Source of the DNA: an uncultured Pelagibacteraceae bacterium
GTDB lineage: Bacteria > Pseudomonadota > Alphaproteobacteria > Pelagibacterales > Pelagibacteraceae
Assembly: GCA_913052435.1 (NCBI GenBank)
Contig: CAJXDV010000069.1
Coordinates: forward strand, 1 to 5,384
Length of the DNA stretch: 5,384 bases
Direction: 5' to 3'
A program made the translations under genes and the position numbers. Positions 1-5,327 of this stretch are shown here, in pieces. Each line of letters opens with the position of its first letter. The stretch's first letter is position 1. The notes below the pieces were generated by a model. That model was given only the letters and a program-made list of their open reading frames with translations. It was not told the origin of the DNA and made no database searches.

Positions 1-53
1 GAGGGGCATATGACAGCAATGTCGTGAAGGTGCAAGTCCTTTCTCGCCCACCA
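1..53 (+). tRNA. tRNA-Leu (GAG), 3' part, cut by window start
   Basis: The 3' part of a class II (long variable arm) tRNA. The window opens on the anticodon GAG (1-3), followed by the 3' strand of the anticodon stem (GCATA, 6-10). A variable arm follows, with the hairpin GACA-GCAA-TGTC (12-23). The T-arm is GAAGG / loop TGCAAGT / CCTTT (26-42), then the acceptor 3' strand CTCGCCC (43-49), A73 (50) and an encoded CCA (51-53). The spacing from anticodon to variable arm to T-arm is that of bacterial tRNA-Leu(GAG). The 5' half, including the acceptor 5' strand and D-arm, lies outside the window, so the identity rests on the anticodon and the variable arm. One oddity is that the T-loop reads TGCAAGT, with G instead of the near-universal U at position 55. 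Confidence 0.85.
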
Positions 54-140
54 TTTAGCAAACTTATGGAATTTAAAGTTGCACACGTTGTTGCATTTTT
101 TGCATTACGTTGCGTTGGTACAAAAAATAATTCGCACACT
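54..140 (+). other. spacer with repeated TTGCA motifs between tRNA-Leu and tmRNA piece
   Basis: About 87 nt with no coding potential. It holds TTGCA-type words at 79-83, 91-95, 100-104 and a variant TTGCG at 110-114, plus ACGTTG twice (85-90 and 107-112). It should hold either the promoter of the acceptor RNA or a processing linker from a tRNA-Leu co-transcript. A weak sigma70-like pair is TTGCAT (100-105) with AAAAAT (123-128) at 17-bp spacing. I do not regard it as established. Confidence 0.35.
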
Positions 141-220
141 TCCTTATCAATTTAATAAGCACTATATTGAGGGCCAAGTGGGAATTTCCTATGAGAGTTC
201 GAGTCTCTCTGGCCGCACCA
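141..220 (+). ncRNA. ssrA: tmRNA acceptor piece (two-piece, permuted ssrA), 5' end approximate
   Basis: tmRNA rescues stalled ribosomes. In Alphaproteobacteria it is made as two RNAs: an alanine-accepting 3' piece and a tag-coding 5' piece. The last 40 nt (181-220) are collinear with the 3' tRNA-like domain of E. coli tmRNA as I remember it, with the same total length. GGAATTTC lies at 181-188, a five-pair T-stem GAGAG/CTCTC (193-197/205-209) encloses the loop TTCGAGT, and the acceptor strand TGGCCGC (210-216), A73 and an encoded CCA (218-220) follow. A hairpin CTTAT/ATAAG (143-147/155-159) probably marks the piece's 5' part. A one-piece tmRNA 5' half (about 300 nt) cannot fit between the tRNA-Leu end at 53 and here, so this must be a separate piece. 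The 5' boundary is a guess from the usual ~80-nt length. Position 70 is C, not the U of the alanine identity pair G3-U70. The expected partner, starting about GCGGCCA, is not in the window. Confidence 0.85.
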
Positions 221-226
221 AAAATC
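204..226 (+). repeat. direct repeat, left copy (attL-like), inside tmRNA 3' end
   Basis: These 23 nt match 5314-5336 at 21 positions in the same orientation. The first 15 nt, TCTCTCTGGCCGCAC, are identical. The differences are C219 versus T5329 and A224 versus T5334. This copy contains the last T-loop base, the T-stem 3' strand, the acceptor strand, A73 and CCA of the tmRNA piece. A tRNA-like 3' end is the classical attachment site of tyrosine-recombinase elements. The repeat is directly seen; the att interpretation is inference. Confidence 0.7.
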
Positions 227-252
227 ATTATTTTTTAATTCACTAATTTTAA

Positions 253-2526
253 TTAATTAAATGATAGATATTTGTTGTATAACTTAGCGATATTCGGCAC
301 TGTGATATTGCATTCTCTTAACTTTTCTTCTTCTTTCATAATACTATCTGTTGGACCATCAATTTCAATTTTTCCATCCTTCATGATGATTAGTCTTTCA
401 GCATAATTCCAGGCCAAGTGAATATCATGAGTTATTAATATTATTGTTTTACCAAGTTTTTTAAGTTCTTCTATAATTTTCATTAATTTAATTATTTCAT
501 TTTCATCTAGTGTATTTGTTGGTTCGTCAAAAATAATTATATCTGTGTCGATGGCAAGAATAGATGCAATTGTCAATTTTCTTAAATCTTCAGGAGATAA
601 ATTGATAGGATTTTCATTTAATTTTAAATCAAATCTTTTACTTTCTGATAAAACTATTTTATCGATTTGATCTTTTTCAAATTTAAGCTGCTTAGGTCCA
701 AATGCCAATTCTTCTCTAACCGATGTAGAAAGAATTTGATATGAAGGTTCTTGAAATATATATCCTATTTTTATATTTTCATCTTTAATTACTTTACCTT
801 TGGTGGCTTTTAATGCGTAGCTGAGCACCAGGCTTAACGTTGATTTTCCAGAACCGTTTGCCCCCAAGATTGCAATCAATTCATTTTTTTTAATATTTAA
901 ATTTATATTATCCAAAACGTTTGTTTTTTTGTCATATGAAAAGCAAATTTTTTCTGTTCGAATAATATTTTGATTTAGATTTTCACTCTTTTCTCTCTTA
1001 GGTAAAATATAATCTTTAATATTATTGTTTTTGAACATTAACTCTTTTAAGTTATTTAAATAATATTCAATATTATTAAAATTTTTATTAGACGAATATT
1101 TTGATCCTAATTCTACTAACAAAGGAACTCTTCTTCCTGAATCTTTTAAAATCTTTATTAAATCAGGGTCATTCTTATCTATTAGTTTTATCGTTTTATC
1201 TTTTACTAGATATATTTTGTCAAATTCGAGAGGATTTAGATTAGGTTCTGATAACAAAGTTGATTGATTTGAACTAATTCGATTTATAGATTCGATTACC
1301 TCTTCTTTTCCTATAGGATCCAATTGTCCAGTTACTTCATCAAAAAGAAGTAATTCTGGTTCTGCAATTAAAGCAGAGGCAATGGCAACTCTTTGTTGTT
1401 GTCCTCCTGATAATGATAAAGTTTTTCTCCATAAAAAACTTTCATCTAAACCTACTAATTTAAGAATTTTTAATTTTTGTTCTTCCCATTTAGATTTATC
1501 AATCTTTGATCTCAAAAGACTTAATTCCAATTCATCATTTATTCTTATACCTACTAGACCATGCGCAGCGCTTGGAAAAACTATTCTTACTATTTGGGAT
1601 AAAGCTCCAAGAGTTAAATCTTTTGTATCTTTTCCAAATATATTAATCGATCCACTATGTTGACCAATAGTTCTTGAAAATAAACCTCTAGATAAAATCA
1701 AAGCACTACTTTTTCCTGATCCATTTTCTCCGATTAACATTATTTTTTCGCCTTTATTAAATTGCAAATTTATATTTTTGAGTACAAAATTATTTTTAGG
1801 CACGTCTTTACTTAAATCGTAAGTTACTGATGCTTTTGATATTTCGAATTTATTGCTACTTTGTGAATTATTAAAAGAATTTGAAGTTGAAGTTCCCCCA
1901 AGATTATCAACGGCTAAACTTTGTTGGTTAATATGGCCGATTAGTCTAAATATCATAGGAACAGGTATTAGTCTTAAACCGTGGATTTTGTCTAAAACTG
2001 ATCCTTCCCATTTTATACCTCTAATAGCCATTGATTGTTGCAATGTTGTAAATTCTTTATTTAGTAAATCTATATATCTAAGAACAATCATTAAATATAT
2101 TTGACCTTTGTGAGGAAGTTTTAATGATTTTGCGGTATCAAATAAGTCTTCTAAAGAAGTTACAGAAATATAGGCAATAGCAAAAAGAATCATAAAAAAT
2201 AATCTTAATCCTAGTATAGCACCCGTCTCTAACCCTCCTTCTGTTAGAGTTAATGGTCCAACAGTCAAAATAATATTGCCTGAATGATGGATAAATATAT
2301 TTCCTATGAAACTTAATAATCCTGCTATGGTACAAGTTATTAAACCCAACTTGAAATATACTCTTCCTAATAAATATATGATTGTTACAATGACTCCTGA
2401 AACAGCTACGCCTATCCAATTATAAGTAAAAAAAGTACTAGCTAAACTTAATACTACGAAGAAAATAAATCTTGGAAGGGGGTTTAATACCCCCATTCCA
2501 AATTTATTTTTTTGATCTAAGCCCAT
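253..2526 (-). CDS. ECF transporter energizing module: EcfT-EcfA-EcfA' triple fusion
   Basis: A 757-residue protein that should energize vitamin import with the S component encoded 19 bp upstream. Residues 1-210 are the EcfT (CbiQ-like) membrane part. They carry the conserved N-terminal LNPLPRF, about four hydrophobic segments (roughly 17-122), and coupling helices with AIRG (167-170) and a degenerate second motif, VDNLG (206-210). A Ser/Asn-rich linker (211-229) leads to ABC domain 1, with Walker A GENGSGKSS (266-274), signature LSGGQ (372-376) and Walker B LLLFDE (392-397). Its Q-loop Gln is Pro318 and its switch His is Glu427. An Asn-rich linker precedes ABC domain 2, with Walker A GANGSGKST (555-563), Q592, Walker B IIIFDE (663-668) and H700, but its signature is LSPED (643-647). 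T, A and A' are usually separate proteins or only pairwise fused. M1 is taken as the start, although no clear Shine-Dalgarno precedes it; M11 is possible. Confidence 0.9.
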   Translation of the reverse strand: MGLDQKNKFGMGVLNPLPRFIFFVVLSLASTFFTYNWIGVAVSGVIVTIIYLLGRVYFKLGLITCTIAGLLSFIGNIFIHHSGNIILTVGPLTLTEGGLETGAILGLRLFFMILFAIAYISVTSLEDLFDTAKSLKLPHKGQIYLMIVLRYIDLLNKEFTTLQQSMAIRGIKWEGSVLDKIHGLRLIPVPMIFRLIGHINQQSLAVDNLGGTSTSNSFNNSQSSNKFEISKASVTYDLSKDVPKNNFVLKNINLQFNKGEKIMLIGENGSGKSSALILSRGLFSRTIGQHSGSINIFGKDTKDLTLGALSQIVRIVFPSAAHGLVGIRINDELELSLLRSKIDKSKWEEQKLKILKLVGLDESFLWRKTLSLSGGQQQRVAIASALIAEPELLLFDEVTGQLDPIGKEEVIESINRISSNQSTLLSEPNLNPLEFDKIYLVKDKTIKLIDKNDPDLIKILKDSGRRVPLLVELGSKYSSNKNFNNIEYYLNNLKELMFKNNNIKDYILPKREKSENLNQNIIRTEKICFSYDKKTNVLDNINLNIKKNELIAILGANGSGKSTLSLVLSYALKATKGKVIKDENIKIGYIFQEPSYQILSTSVREELAFGPKQLKFEKDQIDKIVLSESKRFDLKLNENPINLSPEDLRKLTIASILAIDTDIIIFDEPTNTLDENEIIKLMKIIEELKKLGKTIILITHDIHLAWNYAERLIIMKDGKIEIDGPTDSIMKEEEKLRECNITVPNIAKLYNKYLSFN
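2472..2501 (-). promoter_or_regulatory. strong GC hairpin inside codons 9-18 of the EcfT fusion
   Basis: An 11-bp stem encloses a 7-nt loop: TTGGAA (2472-2477) pairs with TTCCAA (2496-2501), and GGGGG (2478-2482) with CCCCC (2490-2494). There is a single bulged A at 2495. In mRNA sense it spans the second Met codon (residue 11) and is followed by a moderately U-rich stretch. It may dampen translation of, or transcription into, the fusion gene relative to the S component, or may simply follow from the encoded Gly/Pro codons. Confidence 0.45.
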
Positions 2527-2545
2527 TCATTATAGTTTTCTGAAC

Positions 2546-3289
2546 TTAATAGGTTGATAGACCTCTTTTTTTCATTTCTCCTGTTAAAGAGAATAAGACA
2601 CCAAGCCCAAGTATACTAGCAACTATGTCTCCCATAGCCCAACCTGGGAAAACAATAGTCCAAGCAGAAGCACCCATTTCGCCAATGCCTGCCCAAACGT
2701 AAGCTCCCATTGCAGCACTTACTACGCTTGCAATTACAACAGCAATTACTGCCTTGAAAACATTTTCATCAAGTTTAAATGCTGCTTTAGTTGATTGTGC
2801 TAAAATGTACCAACCAACTATACATATTACGCCTGCAATTACTCTTCCCCAAATACCCATAGATGGAGCTAAGTAATAACCTGCAACCATAGCAACAACT
2901 ATAGTTGCTGCAACTAAAACCGTGCTTTTAACTAAATCCGCACTTTTTGCTTGACCACTAGTTAGATCAATTTTCATCCATCTAAATAAATAATAAAGCA
3001 AAAGAGTATTTGCAAAAAATGCAGGAATTGGGTTTTGTCCAATATTAATTGCTATTGGGTTACCTGCTAAAGCGCCTCCAATAAATGTTCCTATAGCAGC
3101 CGCTACCCATCCATAAGGTCCAAACCAAATGGCACCTGTTACCATAAAAATGCACGGTAACCAAAAGAAACTAGCGCCAGCCGCTCCTGGAATTGATAAA
3201 AGCATTGAACATAAATAAGCAGACGCAACTATGGCTGCTGCCCAAATAGCAGATGCTACAAAAATCCCAGTTCCAGATTTTGTACTCAT
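2546..3289 (-). CDS. ECF transporter S component-like membrane protein, substrate unknown
   Basis: A 247-residue, strongly hydrophobic protein with roughly six to eight membrane segments, near residues 9-32, 39-56, 58-76, 86-104, 120-140, 146-165, 178-200 and 211-236. Small-residue helices such as IWFGPYGWVAAAIGTFIGG and a C-terminal PGWAMGDIVASILG resemble the membrane cores of ECF S components, which bind the vitamin. No signal peptide or other domain is visible. Its position, directly upstream of the EcfT-A-A' fusion with a 19-bp gap, supports the role more strongly than its sequence does. I cannot match it to a named S family (ThiT, YkoE, BioY, RibU and so on). Two short basic cytoplasmic loops are visible (RWMK and the C-terminal KKRG). 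The start is fixed by a strong AGGAGGA 8 nt upstream. The upstream COG0212 gene suggests thiamin or a precursor. Confidence 0.72.
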   Translation of the reverse strand: MSTKSGTGIFVASAIWAAAIVASAYLCSMLLSIPGAAGASFFWLPCIFMVTGAIWFGPYGWVAAAIGTFIGGALAGNPIAINIGQNPIPAFFANTLLLYYLFRWMKIDLTSGQAKSADLVKSTVLVAATIVVAMVAGYYLAPSMGIWGRVIAGVICIVGWYILAQSTKAAFKLDENVFKAVIAVVIASVVSAAMGAYVWAGIGEMGASAWTIVFPGWAMGDIVASILGLGVLFSLTGEMKKRGLSTY

Positions 3290-3297
3290 AATAATAT

Positions 3298-3304
3298 TCC
3301 TCCT
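3298..3304 (-). promoter_or_regulatory. strong Shine-Dalgarno of the S-component gene
   Basis: AGGAGGA on the minus strand, 8 nt before the ATG at 3289. It fixes the start codon. Neither the COG0212 gene nor the EcfT fusion has an equally clear site, so the S component may be the best-translated gene of the operon. Confidence 0.75.
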
Positions 3305-3310
3305 AAATGA

Positions 3311-3351
3311 TTCTTAAATAAGAAAGATTAAGCAATTCTTTAGATAAAGAA
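3311..3351 (-). repeat. two tandem perfect palindromes in the S-component leader
   Basis: The first palindrome is TTCTT-AAAT-AAGAA (3311-3324). The second is TTCTTT-AGAT-AAAGAA (3336-3351). Their centres are 26 bp apart. They share the outer sequence TTCTT...AAGAAAG, so they look like two copies of one element lying just upstream of the Shine-Dalgarno. They could be paired operator sites for a dimeric regulator or two short mRNA hairpins. No U-run follows on the mRNA strand, so neither is a convincing terminator. Confidence 0.5.
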
Positions 3352-3388
3352 AGTAATTTATTGATTGTATTATCGTATAGCTGGTATT

Positions 3389-4132
3389 TTATTTTTTACT
3401 TAATATTTTTTTTAGTTCTTGCAGAGGTGGAGTAGCTTCCAACATGCCTTTTTCTAATAAATCCCAATATATTCCAGAAGGACGACTTTTATTTCTCTTT
3501 GTGGATAACTTTTTTTTATTTGTAACTATCCAATCAACAATAATATCGGTATTGCTAGGCTCAAGATCAAAATCAACCACTTGCACATCATGAACTACAG
3601 CAACAATTGGTGTACTTTCATCAACAACTTTTATATCTGCAAACATTCCCCATTCAAGATCAAAAAAACCATGTCCTTTTCCGAATCTAACACCATTTAT
3701 TGATACAGCAGAAGCTCCAGTTAACATTATATCAATTTTTCCTAAATTCTTAATTTCATTTAAAGATATATTTTTTCCAAAATGTTCCAAACCATCCAAA
3801 GTGCTTGCAAAAACTTCATCTCCTTTATTTATCATGTCTTTAGCGATCAAAATAAGCCCTCTGTAGATCCCATACGTTGAAACAATTATATTTTTTCCAT
3901 CCCTGATTGCTTGTTCTCTTGTTGTTGTTAGGCAATTATCAGGAGTAATAAATAATAACTTTGATTTTTTATATTCTTCACTTTTAATTATTTGGTCACA
4001 GGCCTTTAAGCTATCTTCAAAATCTGGAATGTATTCTTCAAAATTTAGATGAAATCTAGAGTCTGGCAAGGCAACATTTTTAAGCTTTTCCCATACTTTT
4101 AAACGTATTTGTTGTTTTTCTTGCTTATTCAT
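3389..4132 (-). CDS. 5-formyltetrahydrofolate cyclo-ligase paralogue, COG0212 (MTHFSD-like) type
   Basis: A 247-residue soluble protein of the 5-FCL fold. True 5-FCL converts 5-formyl-THF to 5,10-methenyl-THF using ATP, and is usually about 180-200 residues. This longer form fits the COG0212 paralogue group. The diagnostic stretch is GASAVSINGVRFGKGHGFFD (139-158), which contains the Gly-rich G-K-G-H-G-F-F-D phosphate-binding loop, followed by DLEWG. A C-terminal HDVQVVD (181-187) and DIIVDWIVT (196-204) match the family's substrate-side end. Published comparative genomics has tied COG0212 genes to thiamin salvage and transport, and their reaction is unsettled. Here the gene is first in an operon with an ECF importer, 99 bp ahead of the S component. 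The ATG at 4132 has no visible Shine-Dalgarno. TATATT lies only a few nt upstream on this strand, so a very short leader is possible. Confidence 0.8.
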   Translation of the reverse strand: MNKQEKQQIRLKVWEKLKNVALPDSRFHLNFEEYIPDFEDSLKACDQIIKSEEYKKSKLLFITPDNCLTTTREQAIRDGKNIIVSTYGIYRGLILIAKDMINKGDEVFASTLDGLEHFGKNISLNEIKNLGKIDIMLTGASAVSINGVRFGKGHGFFDLEWGMFADIKVVDESTPIVAVVHDVQVVDFDLEPSNTDIIVDWIVTNKKKLSTKRNKSRPSGIYWDLLEKGMLEATPPLQELKKILSKK

Positions 4133-4209
4133 AAATCAATATAACATATTATTTTGACTTTTATATAATAGCTTACACAAAAATAATAAATAGAAAACTA
4201 TATTATTTA
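4133..4209. promoter_or_regulatory. divergent promoter region between transporter operon and deaminase
   Basis: A 77-bp, extremely AT-rich gap between two divergent start codons, so promoters for both directions should lie here. On the plus strand a perfect TATAAT sits at 4164-4169. A TTGACT at 4154-4159 is too close to it (4 bp) to be its -35. On the minus strand TATTAT/TATAAA words overlap the same place, and TATATT lies close to the COG0212 start. Such overlap would allow joint or competitive control. No riboswitch-like structure is visible. Confidence 0.55.
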
Positions 4210-5199
4210 ATGAGCATATTAGAATTTATAAAAAAATCACCCAAGGCAGAATTGCATTTGCATATAGAGGGATCTCTTGAACCAGAGCAAATGTTTAAAC
4301 TAGCTAAAAGAAATAATATTCAAATTCCATTTAAAAATATTGATGATGTTAAAAAAGCATATAACTTTAATAATTTAGAGTCTTTTTTAAAAATATATTA
4401 CGAAAGTGCAAAAGTTTTAATAAATGAACAAGATTTTTTTGATTTAACATGGGCTTATGCATTAAAATGCAAAGAAGAAAATATAGTTCATACTGAAATT
4501 TTTTTTGATCCTCAAACGCACACAGATAGAGGAATTGATTTTGATTTTGTAATAAATGGAATTTATAAAGCTTTACAAAAAGCGAAAAAGGATTTTGGTT
4601 TGAGTTCTAAAATTATAATGTGTTTTCTCAGGCATTTAGATGAATCTTCAGGATTCAAAATCTTAGAAAAGGCTCTTAAACACAAAGATAAAATTTGTGG
4701 AGTTGGATTAGACTCTTCTGAATTAGGTCATCCTCCAAGTAAATTTAAAAAATTATTTAAAAAAGCAATTGAAAATAACTTTATAACCGTTGCCCATGCA
4801 GGCGAAGAGGGACCGCCTGAATATATATGGGAAGCATTAAATCTTCTTAATGTAAAAAGAATTGACCACGGTGTTCAATGCTTAAAAGATGAAAAATTAG
4901 TTGAAGAATTATCTAAAAATCAAATTCCCTTAACAGTTTGTCCTCTTTCAAACATAAAATTAAGAGTTTTTGATAAATTGAAAGATCATAATTTAAAAAA
5001 AATGTTAGATAAAAAATTAATGACAATGGTTAATTCAGACGATCCTGCATACTTTGGTGGCTATTTAAATAAAAATTTAATTGAAACACAGACAGCATTG
5101 AATCTCTCCCAAGAAGAGATAAAAACACTTCTTATTAATTCTTTTAAATCATCATTTCTAGACGAGAAAAAAAAGGAAGAGTGGATTTCTAAAATTTAA
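4210..5199 (+). CDS. adenine deaminase, Aah1 type (adenosine deaminase-like amidohydrolase)
   Basis: A 329-residue cytosolic zinc amidohydrolase of full family length. It should deaminate adenine to hypoxanthine plus ammonia in purine salvage. Metal and catalytic residues are all present: H16 and H18 in AELHLHIEGSL, H196 and catalytic E199 in HAGEEGPPEY (196-205), H220 in RIDHG, and D277/D278 in NSDDPAYFGGY (275-285). FFDPQTHTDRG (98-108), FLRHLDE (139-145), HAGEEGPPEYIWEAL and DDPAYFGGY are features of the yeast Aah1/Pseudomonas adenine-deaminase branch. True adenosine deaminases read roughly TDDP followed by a different segment. Automated annotation may call it adenosine deaminase (add). 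No clear Shine-Dalgarno precedes the ATG, but the conserved KAELHLH begins at residue 12, as expected. It is divergent from the transporter operon, and its stop overlaps that of the opposite-strand fragment. Confidence 0.88.
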   Translation: MSILEFIKKSPKAELHLHIEGSLEPEQMFKLAKRNNIQIPFKNIDDVKKAYNFNNLESFLKIYYESAKVLINEQDFFDLTWAYALKCKEENIVHTEIFFDPQTHTDRGIDFDFVINGIYKALQKAKKDFGLSSKIIMCFLRHLDESSGFKILEKALKHKDKICGVGLDSSELGHPPSKFKKLFKKAIENNFITVAHAGEEGPPEYIWEALNLLNVKRIDHGVQCLKDEKLVEELSKNQIPLTVCPLSNIKLRVFDKLKDHNLKKMLDKKLMTMVNSDDPAYFGGYLNKNLIETQTALNLSQEEIKTLLINSFKSSFLDEKKKEEWISKI

Positions 5200-5327
5200 A
5201 TCCATTCAGGTTTATGTATTTTAATTTTTGATTTGCCACAATCAAGTGCCGTTTTTACAAAATCTTTTAAGTCCGGATCAACAACTTTAATCAATGCAAA
5301 GGCGCAAGGTTTATCTCTCTGGCCGCA
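5196..5327 (-). pseudogene. C-terminal fragment of an unrecognised protein, truncated at the right repeat
   Basis: A 43-codon open frame ends in TAA at 5196-5198, overlapping the deaminase stop. It reads ...DKPCAFALIKVVDPDLKDF, then VKTALDCGKSKIKIHKPEWI. The amphipathic, charged pattern and typical codon use look like a real protein tail, not random AT-rich sequence. Upstream it runs through the right direct repeat, translated as CGQRD, and stops at an in-frame TAG (5328-5330). That stop is created by the base that differs between the two repeat copies. There is no ATG in the frame; TTG at 5294-5292 is the only weak start. The simplest reading is a gene whose 5' part was lost at the recombination boundary. 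I do not recognise the family. Confidence 0.5.

Noticed and set aside
168..220. A complete ordinary tRNA ending at 220
   Set aside because: The only upstream match to the acceptor strand (GGGCCA, 171-176) is about 45 nt from the T-arm end and leaves no room for D- and anticodon arms. The GGAATTTC context fits tmRNA instead.
221..252. Intrinsic terminator between the tmRNA piece and the transporter gene
   Set aside because: There are T-runs and weak AT inverted words (ATCATT/AATGAT), but no stable stem followed by a U-tract in either direction.
1382..2419. Open frames of 83-93 codons on both strands at 1382-1663, 1853-2104 and 2138-2419
   Set aside because: They lie wholly inside the EcfT fusion gene in other frames, are rich in Cys/Ser/Ile typical of antisense AT-rich translation, and lack ribosome binding sites.
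3290..3388. TPP or other known riboswitch before the S component
   Set aside because: No CUGAGA or other conserved TPP-core words are present. Only two short palindromes are visible.
4154..4169. TTGACT plus TATAAT as one sigma70 promoter for the deaminase
   Set aside because: The spacing is only 4 bp, not about 17. Only the TATAAT is retained as a possible -10.
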